NCBI GenBank assembly: GCA_003022125.1
Contig: PXQH01000001.1
Location: 97,323-161,322, forward strand
Source: Cyanobacteria bacterium QS_8_64_29
GTDB lineage: Bacteria > Cyanobacteriota > Cyanobacteriia > Cyanobacteriales > Rubidibacteraceae
Length of the DNA stretch: 64,000 bases
Direction: 5' to 3'
Shown piece after piece: positions 25,314-33,020 of the stretch. The first letter of the stretch is position 1. The number at the start of each line of letters is the position of its first letter. Both the position numbers and the translations under genes were made by a program. The notes below the pieces were generated by a model. It saw only the letters and a list, made by a program, of their open reading frames with translations. It made no database searches and was not told the DNA's origin.

Positions 25314-26363
25314 TCAATGCCGGGCGGCTTCCTGCCGCACTTCCCCGTAGATGTGCTGGCCCAGCGCATTGGCCTCGCACGAGGGTTTGGCCAGGTGGCC
25401 CCCTAGCTGGGCTTGGGCCAGCAGCTGCTGGAGCTCTTCCCAGAAAAACTCGCCACCGCCGCCCGTTACGACCACATCGGTCGTTCGCTCGGGGAGCCAG
25501 GCAATCAGGCGATCGCGCAGCTCGCGGGCAAAGCTTTTGCGCAAGCTAGGCAGAATCTCGTCCAGGTTGGTGGGCTGGATTGCGCCCTGCGGCCGATAGA
25601 ACCGCTCGCCTTCCGGCCGGTTGACGGCCCGGATCAAATGGAGCGACTGGCTGTCCGCGCCCTGGATTTGGGCGGCCACTTGCTCGTAAAACTGACTCAT
25701 GGCAAAGGGTTCGCTCTGGGAGATCCCTCGCGCAAACCGGAAGCGATCGGCCAGCAGCAGATCGGTGGTTTGGTGGCCGATGTCGGCAATGGCCACCGAG
25801 GCATCGCGCAGGCGGTTCTCGCCGCTGTCGTGCTGTAGGGCTTCCATCCAGAGCAGGCTGCCGTACCCTTCCGGGATGGACTAAACCTGCTTGATGTCGA
25901 CCGCAATTTCCTCGCCCCGATAGCTCATGACATGCGGCGACTGCAGCAGCCCCTGGACCTCGGCTTTATCGCGCTCGAATTGCTCTTGGGATTGGTAAGG
26001 CAGCCCCAGCACGACCGAAACCTCGCCGCTGAGGCCAAAGTAGCCTATGCTGGCAAACACCTTGACCAGGGCCCCCTCGAGTTTGGAGCTACCCAGTCCC
26101 AGATCGGCCCCAAAATCGGCGGCAAGCTGGCCCAAGGCATAACCGCGGCCCTGATACTCGAGCCACATGTCCAGCAGCGGATCGGCCAGGCGCGCGTCAA
26201 AAACGCCCCGCCGGACTTGTTCGGTGCTGAGCTGGGCAACGTTGGCCGGGATTAGAACGACGCTATTCGGATCGCGGCTGACGCACGCTTTGGTTGAGGT
26301 CCGCCCCAAATCGACGCTCAGGACGGTCGGGTTGCTCGCGGCGCGGCTTCGTTCGGCAGCCAT
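25314..26363 (-). pseudogene. ParM/StbA-family actin-like ATPase, split by an in-frame amber codon
   Basis: An actin-fold ATPase of the ParM type, in one frame of 349 codons interrupted by a single TAG at 25881-25883. The first half (160 residues) has the phosphate-1 loop VLSVDLGRTSTKACVS. The second has phosphate-2 VAIADIGHQTTDLLL and the adenosine motif DVVVTGGGGEFFWEEL. Sequence on both sides of the TAG is in frame and looks like normal family sequence (DIKQV, then SIPEGYGSLLW). A CAG to TAG change is the simplest explanation. Either it is a recent pseudogene, or the stop is suppressed, or it is an assembly error. A coiled-coil gene follows after 19 bases. Confidence 0.8.
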
Positions 26364-26421
26364 CTAACGAGGGGGCAGCGGGCTTGAATCGACACAACGC
26401 TAGCATCCGTAGGAGATTGCA

Positions 26422-27549
26422 TCACCCCCTAACTGCAAGCTGGAAGCGGTTCCGAACGGCTTGCAAGATCCGCTCGGCAGCGCGGCCGTCGCCGAAGGGA
26501 TTGCTAGCAGCTGCCATGGCGCGGTAGCTGGCCGCATCGCTCAGCAATTCGCTGGCTGCAGCCAGGATGCGATCGGGGTCGACGCCTACCAAACGGGCCG
26601 TTCCGGCCGCGATCGCCTCGCTGCGTTCGGTGGTCTCGCGCAGGACCAACACGGGCTTGCCCAAACTGGGGGCTTCCTCCTGCAGGCCGCCCGAATCGGT
26701 CAGCAACAAGTGGCAGCGCTGGATGGCGCCCACTAACTGCGGATAGCTCAGCGGTGCCGTCAAAAAGGCGCGCGGGTGGTCGCCCAACTGCTTGCGCATG
26801 GAATCGCCCACCGCTGGGTTGGGATGGAGCGGCAGCAGCAGCGCCGTATCGGGAAAGCGATCCAGAATGCGGCGCAGCCCGGCAGCAATGCCTTGCAGCG
26901 GCGCCCCCCAACTCTCGCGTCGGTGCACGGTAACCAGCAGCACCCGATAGTCTTGCCAAGCCATGCCCTCAACCGGGCAATCTGGATGGCGCTCGGCCAC
27001 GCTCAGCAGCGCATCGATGACGGTGTTGCCAGTGTGATGGATCTCGCCGCTGACGCCGGAGCGCTCGAGGTTGGCAACGGCCGAGCGCGTGGGGGCAAAG
27101 TGCAGCTCGGCCAGCTGCGAGATCAGGCGCCGGTTGGCCTCTTCCGGATAGGGATTGGCCAAGTCGTGAGAGCGCAGCCCGGCCTCCACGTGACCGACGG
27201 GGACCTTTTGATAGAACGCGCCCAGGGCAGCCGCAAAGGCAGTCGTGGTATCGCCCTGGACCAGCACCATTTCGGGCTGCAGCTGCTGGAACAGCTCCGC
27301 AAGGCCCTCCAAGCTGCGGCAAGTCAGCTCGGTGAGCGTGTGGCGCTCGCGCACGATCTGCAAGTCCCGGTCGACGCGGAGGTCGAACAGCTGCATGACC
27401 CGATCGACCATCTCGCGGTGCTGGCCGGTTAGGATGACTTGAACCTCAACGGCCTCGGCCTTGCGGAGCTGGCGGATGACCGGCGCTAGCTTGATTGCTT
27501 CCGGCCGCGTGCCCAGTGCAATGGCAACCGACGCCGCGGGCGCCGTCAT
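26422..27549 (-). CDS. wecB: UDP-N-acetylglucosamine 2-epimerase (non-hydrolysing)
   Basis: Interconverts UDP-GlcNAc and UDP-ManNAc for surface polysaccharides. The 375 residues match the family. Visible motifs are IALGTRPEAIKLAPVIRQLR, LTGQHREMVD, VQGDTTTAFAAAL, VGHVEAGLRSHDLANPYPEE and LLTDSGGLQEEAPSLGKPVL with the conserved SGGLQEE nucleotide-binding turn. It lies upstream of the ParM-like gene on the same strand, with 58 bases between them. No ManNAc dehydrogenase or glycosyltransferase is adjacent, so the product's use is unknown. Confidence 0.94.
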   Translation of the reverse strand: MTAPAASVAIALGTRPEAIKLAPVIRQLRKAEAVEVQVILTGQHREMVDRVMQLFDLRVDRDLQIVRERHTLTELTCRSLEGLAELFQQLQPEMVLVQGDTTTAFAAALGAFYQKVPVGHVEAGLRSHDLANPYPEEANRRLISQLAELHFAPTRSAVANLERSGVSGEIHHTGNTVIDALLSVAERHPDCPVEGMAWQDYRVLLVTVHRRESWGAPLQGIAAGLRRILDRFPDTALLLPLHPNPAVGDSMRKQLGDHPRAFLTAPLSYPQLVGAIQRCHLLLTDSGGLQEEAPSLGKPVLVLRETTERSEAIAAGTARLVGVDPDRILAAASELLSDAASYRAMAAASNPFGDGRAAERILQAVRNRFQLAVRG

Positions 27550-27655
27550 GGAAGACCTCCCAGGATGGGCCGCGGGTGCCTCATCTTACTCCGGCAGTGG
27601 CGCTCCGCTTGCGAGCCTGGCCGCATTCTAAACCATTGCCAGATGCCGGCGCGGC

Positions 27656-27685
27656 CCAAAAAGCCCGGCCGAGGCGGGCCGGGCT
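27656..27685 (-). terminator. Rho-independent terminator after the small membrane protein gene
   Basis: On the minus strand a 9-bp perfect stem AGCCCGGCC / GGCCGGGCT (27662-27685) with a 6-base loop runs into TTTTT. It lies 27 bases past the stop of the gene at 27712-28092, so it fits a terminator for that gene. Confidence 0.75.
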
Positions 27686-27711
27686 GTGCTACCTGCGCGT
27701 TGGCGGTGCGC

Positions 27712-28092
27712 TCAGGCTTCAAGCTGGAGATCGCAGGCCAACTGGCACGCGCCATACTGGCTTCGGGGCAGCACGGCGGCTTTGCCGTTGAGCCAGTGCA
27801 GCCACGGAATGCGTTGCAGGTGAATGCCTTTGAGCGTCAAAATGGCCGAGCTAAGTGCAATGGCAATAACGCTGCTCCCAATGAGGCTGCCGGCCACCAT
27901 CAGGACCGCACTAGCCGGCACGAGCGCATGCAGCGTCATGGCCAGAAACAGGCCTACAGTTGCCGCAATGGCAACGAGCGGGAAGCCGGCGACGAGCAGG
28001 CAAACCAATAACGTAAAGTTCCAGAGCGCAAAGCTTTTGAGGGTTCCCCATAGCTGAACGGAGTCTTGTCGGAAATCCTGGGCCAGTGACAT
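27712..28092 (-). CDS. Small hypothetical membrane protein
   Basis: Not recognised as a named family. The 126-residue product starts MSLAQDFRQDSVQLWGTLKS. It has two long or three shorter hydrophobic segments (FTLLVCLLVAGFPLVAIAAT, MTLHALVPASAVLMVAGSLIG and SSVIAIALSSAIL), then a more polar tail with two cysteines (YGACQLACDL). A GGAGG sits seven bases upstream of the ATG and a clean terminator follows, so it looks like a real single-gene transcript. It is divergent from the pilT2-like gene across about 290 bases. No function can be assigned. Confidence 0.6.
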   Translation of the reverse strand: MSLAQDFRQDSVQLWGTLKSFALWNFTLLVCLLVAGFPLVAIAATVGLFLAMTLHALVPASAVLMVAGSLIGSSVIAIALSSAILTLKGIHLQRIPWLHWLNGKAAVLPRSQYGACQLACDLQLEA

Positions 28093-28302
28093 GCCGACCT
28101 CCTAATAACGATGTATGTGGTTCAGATGTGAGCGATAAAGCTGCATTGTTTTGGAGTTGCTGGTATGCTAGCGAGCCTTTAATTGGTTGCTGGGAAGAGC
28201 GTTACCAAAATTAACCCCACAGCGAGTGCCTCGGGCAGCGTTGCAAGCCTCAACGCTGCGATCGCGGCCGCTCAGCACTTGGGGCGCGATCGCGATGTGG
28301 CG

Positions 28303-28331
28303 TTAATGTTTGTTAAATCCCGCAATAAAAT
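28303..28331 (+). promoter_or_regulatory. Candidate promoter of the pilT2-like gene
   Basis: TTAATG (28303-28308) and TAAAAT (28326-28331) are spaced 17 bases, with the -10 matching 5 of 6. This AT-rich patch stands out in the GC-rich gap, 55 bases before the ATG. It is a weak prediction. Confidence 0.35.
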
Positions 28332-28385
28332 CGAACGCGCGCCGGGCGCTGGGGAAAGCTCCGCTGTGAGTGCTGTGAGCTCACA

Positions 28386-29708
28386 ATGCCAGCTGCCATG
28401 CCTGACGGATCGCCTGCCCGGCGCAGCCCGCCGCCACCGCCGCCCCAGCCCGCTCGCTCGCCCCAAGGCGAGACCGCTGGTCGCGATGCCACCCTCCCAC
28501 CCGCGCAACGGCCGGCCGGCCAACCACCCCTGGCGCAAATCGTGCGCGAGGCCAACGAGCGCGGCTTCTCCGACATTCACCTGGGCGTGGGCGAGGTGCC
28601 GCGCGTTCGCAACCGCGGCGAGATGGAAGCCCTGGCCTACCCGGTAACCGACCGAGCCACCTTCACCAGTTGGCTGCAGGAAGCGCTTGCCACCGAGGAC
28701 ATTCAGCAGTTCCAGCAAACCCTGGAGTTCGACGGCGCCACGCAGTACGAATTCGCTCGAGTGCGGATCAATGCGTTCCAGGCTCTCAACGGGCCGGCCA
28801 TGGTCTTGCGCCTGATCCCGCTGGCGGTGATGACGCTGGAGCAGCTGGCCTTGCCGGGGGTGTTTCGCGACCTCTGCCACTACGACAAGGGCCTAATCCT
28901 GGTCACCGGCCCTACCGGATCGGGCAAATCCACCACCATGGCGGCCATGGTGGACTACATCAACCGCTCGATGCCCAAGCACATCATCAGCATCGAGGAT
29001 CCCATCGAGTTTGTCTACAGCAGCCAAAAGTCGCTGGTGCGGCAGCGCGAGGTAGGCATGCATACCCTCAAATTCGACAATGCCCTCAAAGCCTCGCTGC
29101 GTGAAGACCCTGACTTTATCTTGATCGGCGAGATGCGCGATACCGAGACCGTCAACACGGCGCTCAAAGCCGCCCAAACCGGGCACGTAGTCATGGGAAC
29201 CCTGCACACCAACAGCGCCGTTAAATCCATCGAGCGCATCCTCAACCTCTACAGCGCTGACGAGCAAGACGCCATGCGCGTGGCGCTGGCCGAGTCGCTG
29301 ATCGCTGTTGTCTCGCAGGGCTTGTGTCGCACGACTGAGGGCAAGCGGGCGGCATTCCACGACATTCTCATTAACACCGAAACCGTCCGGGACTATAGCA
29401 ACCGCAGATCACATCGTGAACGAAACAAGTCTATTGGGATAATCCCGAGGTCGGCCCGAACAGGGAATTAGTCTCTTGGCGCTAGGGATACAAATCCGTT
29501 CACGATCCAGGTGTTTTTGCTATACATTCGTGATGGCAAAAACGACGAGATCTCGCGCCTGATGGCCGAGGACACCTTCTATGGGATGACGACCATGAAT
29601 CGGTCGCTGTTTGCACTCTACCAAGCCGGCCGCATCGATGCCGACACGGCCTTGGCCCACTCGCCGGCGCCTAACGAAATGTCGCAGCGCATGCGCGGTC
29701 GCGTCTGA
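28386..29708 (+). pseudogene. pilT2: Type IV pilus retraction ATPase PilT2-like, interrupted by a small TA-flanked element
   Basis: Hexameric ATPase family that retracts type IV pili; PilT2 is linked to phototaxis direction in Synechocystis. The proline-rich N-terminus and DIHLGVGEVPRVRNRGEM suit PilT2 more than PilT1. Walker A is GPTGSGKST, Walker B is FILIGEMRDTET, and the His box is AAQTGHVVMGTLHT. After ETVRDY the frame enters a 127-base insert and stops at TAG 29469-29471. Beyond it the frame resumes (YIRDGKNDEISRLMAEDTF). Removing the insert and one TA gives VRDYIRDGKNDE in a 397-residue protein. The two pieces remain in the same frame. The 361-residue product keeps the catalytic motifs but loses the last 65 residues. 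Confidence 0.85.
29396..29522 (+). mobile_element. 127-bp MITE-like insertion with TA target duplication
   Basis: Non-coding element in the pilT2-like gene. It is flanked by TA at 29394-29395 and 29523-29524. Its ends are imperfect inverted repeats of 26-27 bases: both start TAGCAA and both contain ATCGTGAACG after 10-11 mismatched bases. TA duplication with such ends suggests movement by an IS630/Tc1-type transposase. No transposase is encoded. The element plus one TA is 129 bases (43 codons), so the downstream frame is kept and only an internal TAG blocks it. Confidence 0.8.
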
Positions 29709-29723
29709 GCGTCCAACGAAATC

Positions 29724-29745
29724 AGGGGGACCCAAAGGTCCCCCT
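29724..29745. terminator. Hairpin between convergent pilT2-like and MscS-like genes
   Basis: A perfect 9-bp stem AGGGGGACC / GGTCCCCCT with a 4-base CAAA loop lies 16 bases after the pilT2-like stop. No T-run follows on either strand. The position suggests shared termination or 3'-end protection. Confidence 0.5.
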
Positions 29746-29777
29746 GCACGCTTATGGCTGCACGGCCATCCGGGCGC

Positions 29778-31466
29778 TTAGCGCCGTTTGAGGGCATCCA
29801 CCCATTCGCGGACCTGCTCGGCTGCAATGTCGCGGCTGCCCAAGCCAAAGGCCAGCGCGATCGCAACCGCAATTGAGCCCAACAGCAGCCCAAAGGCCAG
29901 GTTGACGATGCTGGTTGCCACCCCAATCTGGCGCAGCGCCAGCGCGACGGCAAACGCGATCGTGATGATGCGCGCCGTTTGGCCCAGGGTTCGGGCTTGG
30001 CGCAGGCCCGTGTTGGCGATTAGGTTGAAGGCCCAGTTGGCCAGATACAGCCCGATCACAAAGACGAGCAGTCCTGTCAGGATGCGCCCCGCAATGACAA
30101 TGATGCCGCTAACCAGCTCCGTCAAAGCCTCGATTTGCAAGATGTTGACGGCTGCCAGCGTGGCGAACAGCATGATGCCCACCAGCGAAATGGTGCCCAT
30201 AAGCTGGGAGGGCGTTTGGCCCCGGCTGGAGGGCGCTGCCATGCCTGGCCCTGCGCCTTGCGCTTGACCGGTGCCGGGCAATTCCAACCAGCGGAGCAGG
30301 TTGTTGAAGCCCACGTTGGTCAGGATGTTGGTCACAAAGTCGGCAACGTAGCGCCCGCCCGCATAGGCCAGCACCAACACGACCGAGGCCGCAATCAGGC
30401 GCGGAATCAAGACCCCGATCGAGGTCAGCATTTGGGTAGCCGGCTCGGTGATGGCCGGAATGTTGAGCTTGCCTAGGGCGTAGATGGCGACCGGAACCAG
30501 CACCGAGACCTGAACGACGGCCCCCGTCATGCTGGAGAGCGAGGGGCGCCCGGCCGCTCCGGTCAAGCCGAAGCGCTGGCCGATGCCGTCCACACCGGAG
30601 GCTGCCACCAGGTTGATGACAAAGCGGCTCGCAATCTGAGCGCCGATCCAGCCGATGGCGCCGATTAGCACGGCGGCCAGCACGTTGGGCAAGACCGCGA
30701 GGATGCCATCCAGCAGGTCGCGCACCGGCGTCAGCGTTCCCTGTAGCTGCAGGGTGCTGAGAATGGTGGGCAAAAACAGCAGAAAGATGAACCAGTAGAG
30801 GGTGTTGCCAATGGTGTTGGTCAACTGCAGCTGGTTCTGCTGCCCGGTGCCGCCCGTTTGCTGGTTGAGGCGCTCGTCCACGCGCAGCGTCCGCAGCGTG
30901 GTGGTCACCAGCGCCCGTACGATCGTCGCGATGCCCCAAGCAACGGCCAGCAGGATGAGGGCAGCCCCCAGCTGCGGTAAGAAGCCCGTCACTTGGTTCA
31001 GCAGCGTATTGAGCGGCTCCGAGACTGCCTCAAGCTTTAGGGCCTGCAGAAAGGCAACAACCGTAAACAGCAGGATCAGCCAGTAGACGATATCCGAGAT
31101 CCAGCGCTCGATGGGAAGGGATTCGTGATCGGCCCGGTCGCCGGCGATCCAGCTGGCAATGCGATTGTCGATGCTCGTACGGCGCAGGATGCCGCGCGTG
31201 ATGGATTTGCCCACCGCGGCCACGATCCAGCCCACGATCAGAATGACGATCGCCTTGATCAGCGAAAAGACATCGCTGCCCAGGGCAGTGGTGATTTGGT
31301 CCACGAGCTGGTTGCCCATGCCGCCGGCCCCATCTGCAGCTGTCTCGGGGGCTGGTTGGGCATCACTCGGGGGGTTTCTAGGCGGGGATGGGGACGTATC
31401 TGGCTGCTGCTGTGCCAGGAACGCAGGCCCCGTTACCGCTGTCACTAAAAGTGTTAGTTGTGGCAT
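29778..31466 (-). CDS. Mechanosensitive-channel-like membrane protein (conserved TM-helix repeats)
   Basis: A 562-residue polytopic protein. A short N-terminal hydrophobic stretch and a proline-rich linker are followed by repeated units of a hydrophobic helix pair of the conserved TM helix type found in MscS relatives (FSLIKAIVILIVGWIVAAV, LGAALILLAVAWGIATIVRA, NVLAAVLIGAIGWIGAQIAS, RLIAASVVLVLAYAGGRYVA and others). I count about five repeats. I do not see the MscS beta domain, so it may not gate like MscS. Such proteins are often annotated as mechanosensitive channels in cyanobacteria. It converges on pilT2. Confidence 0.7.
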   Translation of the reverse strand: MPQLTLLVTAVTGPAFLAQQQPDTSPSPPRNPPSDAQPAPETAADGAGGMGNQLVDQITTALGSDVFSLIKAIVILIVGWIVAAVGKSITRGILRRTSIDNRIASWIAGDRADHESLPIERWISDIVYWLILLFTVVAFLQALKLEAVSEPLNTLLNQVTGFLPQLGAALILLAVAWGIATIVRALVTTTLRTLRVDERLNQQTGGTGQQNQLQLTNTIGNTLYWFIFLLFLPTILSTLQLQGTLTPVRDLLDGILAVLPNVLAAVLIGAIGWIGAQIASRFVINLVAASGVDGIGQRFGLTGAAGRPSLSSMTGAVVQVSVLVPVAIYALGKLNIPAITEPATQMLTSIGVLIPRLIAASVVLVLAYAGGRYVADFVTNILTNVGFNNLLRWLELPGTGQAQGAGPGMAAPSSRGQTPSQLMGTISLVGIMLFATLAAVNILQIEALTELVSGIIVIAGRILTGLLVFVIGLYLANWAFNLIANTGLRQARTLGQTARIITIAFAVALALRQIGVATSIVNLAFGLLLGSIAVAIALAFGLGSRDIAAEQVREWVDALKRR

Positions 31467-31690
31467 GCTTAACCAACTTTGACTCGGTCTACAGGGAGGT
31501 TTGTTAGCGAGCGCGGTGCGATTCAGTTAACGCTTGCTCGGTCTGCGGTACTGGTAGGACCGTAGGGGAGGGTTGGCGACGAGCGCAAGCTACGCGACCA
31601 ACAACCAAGCTTGAACCCGCAAAGCGGCGGATTGCCGCTACTATCGCCCTGAGTTTAGCCGAGCTGCCCAGCAATTGGGAAGGGTGTTGC

Positions 31691-32146
31691 ATGGCACCGC
31701 GGCACGTGTTCGAGCAATCCATCCAGATTGCCGCTAGCGCGACGGCCGTCGAGCGCTGCTTGACCGAGCGCGAGCTCATGCACCGCTGGCTCAACCCAGC
31801 CCTGCGTTGCGAGCCGGTGGGGGAATGGAGCACCGCGGTGGGCAGTCGCTTTCGCTTCACCCTTCAGGTGCCGGCGGTTGAGCCCACCCTCAAAAGCGTG
31901 GTGGTCGAGCGCGAGCCGGGCGCCATCGTCTGGGCTTTTAGCGGCTTTTTCCGGGGCAGCGATCGCTGGGAGTGCCAGCCCAATGCCCGCGGGACCCTGT
32001 TGCTCAACCGCTTTACCTTTGAAGTACCCAACCCGCTGGTGCGCTGGGGATTTAACGCGCTAGCAGCTGGCTGGACCCGGCACGACATGCAGGCTCAGCT
32101 GCGACGGCTCAAGCGCGTTGCCGAAGAAATCTACCAGCACCAATAA
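31691..32146 (+). CDS. SRPBCC-fold (polyketide cyclase/START-like) protein
   Basis: A 151-residue soluble protein with the pattern of the Bet v1-like SRPBCC fold: an N-terminal strand (HVFEQSIQIAASATAVERCL), a helical ELMHRWLNPA, a run of strands (SRFRFTLQVPAVEPTLKSVV and so on), and a long C-terminal helix with HDMQAQLRRLKRVAEEI. Members bind hydrophobic ligands in a central cavity. No ligand can be proposed. Its stop is five bases from the convergent SirB1-like gene. Confidence 0.7.
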   Translation: MAPRHVFEQSIQIAASATAVERCLTERELMHRWLNPALRCEPVGEWSTAVGSRFRFTLQVPAVEPTLKSVVVEREPGAIVWAFSGFFRGSDRWECQPNARGTLLLNRFTFEVPNPLVRWGFNALAAGWTRHDMQAQLRRLKRVAEEIYQHQ

Positions 32147-32151
32147 CTAGG

Positions 32152-32976
32152 CTAGCCGGCCAGCTCGGCCCAGAGCCGCCGGATGGTGGCGGCATCGCGC
32201 GCGTTGGGCTCGCATTGCAGGTAGTAGGCCAAATCGCGCGCGGCGGCCTGGCGATCGCCCAACTGGTAGTAGAGCAAGCCGCGATCGCGGCGCTCGCGCG
32301 CCGCCTCAGGGAACAGCAGCACGATCCGCTCGACAGCGGCCAGCGTCCGCGCGACGTCCTGACGCTCGAGATAGATGGCTTTTAAATTAGTCAGCATACG
32401 CGCCAGGAACTGCCGGTTGCCGATGGGTTGCAGCCAGTGCCGCTCGAGCGAGACAGGCTGCTGGTAGATCTGCTGCAGCTTGGCTTGGCAATCCTGCTCG
32501 AATAGGATTTCGCCGCCCTCGAAAGCATCGACGAAAATGCCAGCCCCTTCAAAATCGGGCTGGATGAGGAAGTGGCCGGGCATGCCGATCCCCACCATGG
32601 GAAAATCAATCCGGCGCGCTAGCTCCAGATAGACCAGCGAGAGTGAGATGGGAATGCCCGTGCGGTGCGCGAGGACCTGGTGGAGGAAGCTGTTGCGCGG
32701 ATTGTAGTAGTCCTGGCGGTTGCCGCAGAAGCTCAGCTCGCCGTAGAGGTAATCGTTGATGGTGTGGATGACCCGCAGCGGATAGCGCTCGGGCGGCAAG
32801 CGCGAGTGCAGGGCTTGGGCCATGCGATCCAGGGTGGCGAGCGTTGCCTCGGGATCGAGGTGGGGATCGTCTTCCTGGGCTAGATAGAGCGCGGCTCGGC
32901 CCAAATCGATACGCTCGTCCGGAACCGCAATGGCTCGGCGAAAGTTTTGCCGCCCGATGGGGTCATCATCGATCAT
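32152..32976 (-). CDS. SirB1-family transglutaminase-like/TPR protein
   Basis: A 274-residue protein of the SirB1 family. The N-terminal two-thirds is a transglutaminase-like fold with FCGNRQDYYNPRNSFLHQVL, TGIPISLSLVYLELARRI and GMPGHFLI. The C-terminal third is helical and TPR-like, with YLERQDVARTLAAVERIVLL and DRGLLYYQLGDRQAAARDL. The cysteine of true transglutaminases is not at the expected place, so it may be non-catalytic. The family is widespread in bacteria and its function is unclear. It lies 44 bases upstream of the tandem ABC gene's stop and is not obviously co-regulated. Confidence 0.8.
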   Translation of the reverse strand: MIDDDPIGRQNFRRAIAVPDERIDLGRAALYLAQEDDPHLDPEATLATLDRMAQALHSRLPPERYPLRVIHTINDYLYGELSFCGNRQDYYNPRNSFLHQVLAHRTGIPISLSLVYLELARRIDFPMVGIGMPGHFLIQPDFEGAGIFVDAFEGGEILFEQDCQAKLQQIYQQPVSLERHWLQPIGNRQFLARMLTNLKAIYLERQDVARTLAAVERIVLLFPEAARERRDRGLLYYQLGDRQAAARDLAYYLQCEPNARDAATIRRLWAELAG

Positions 32977-33020
32977 GCGTGCTGCGCTGGGATGCGGCTG
33001 TTGGCTGCCGCCCAGTTTAG

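Noticed and set aside
28183..28647. 154-codon frame starting upstream of pilT2
   Set aside because: Different frame from the PilT domain and of low-complexity composition; pilT2 from 28386 explains the region.
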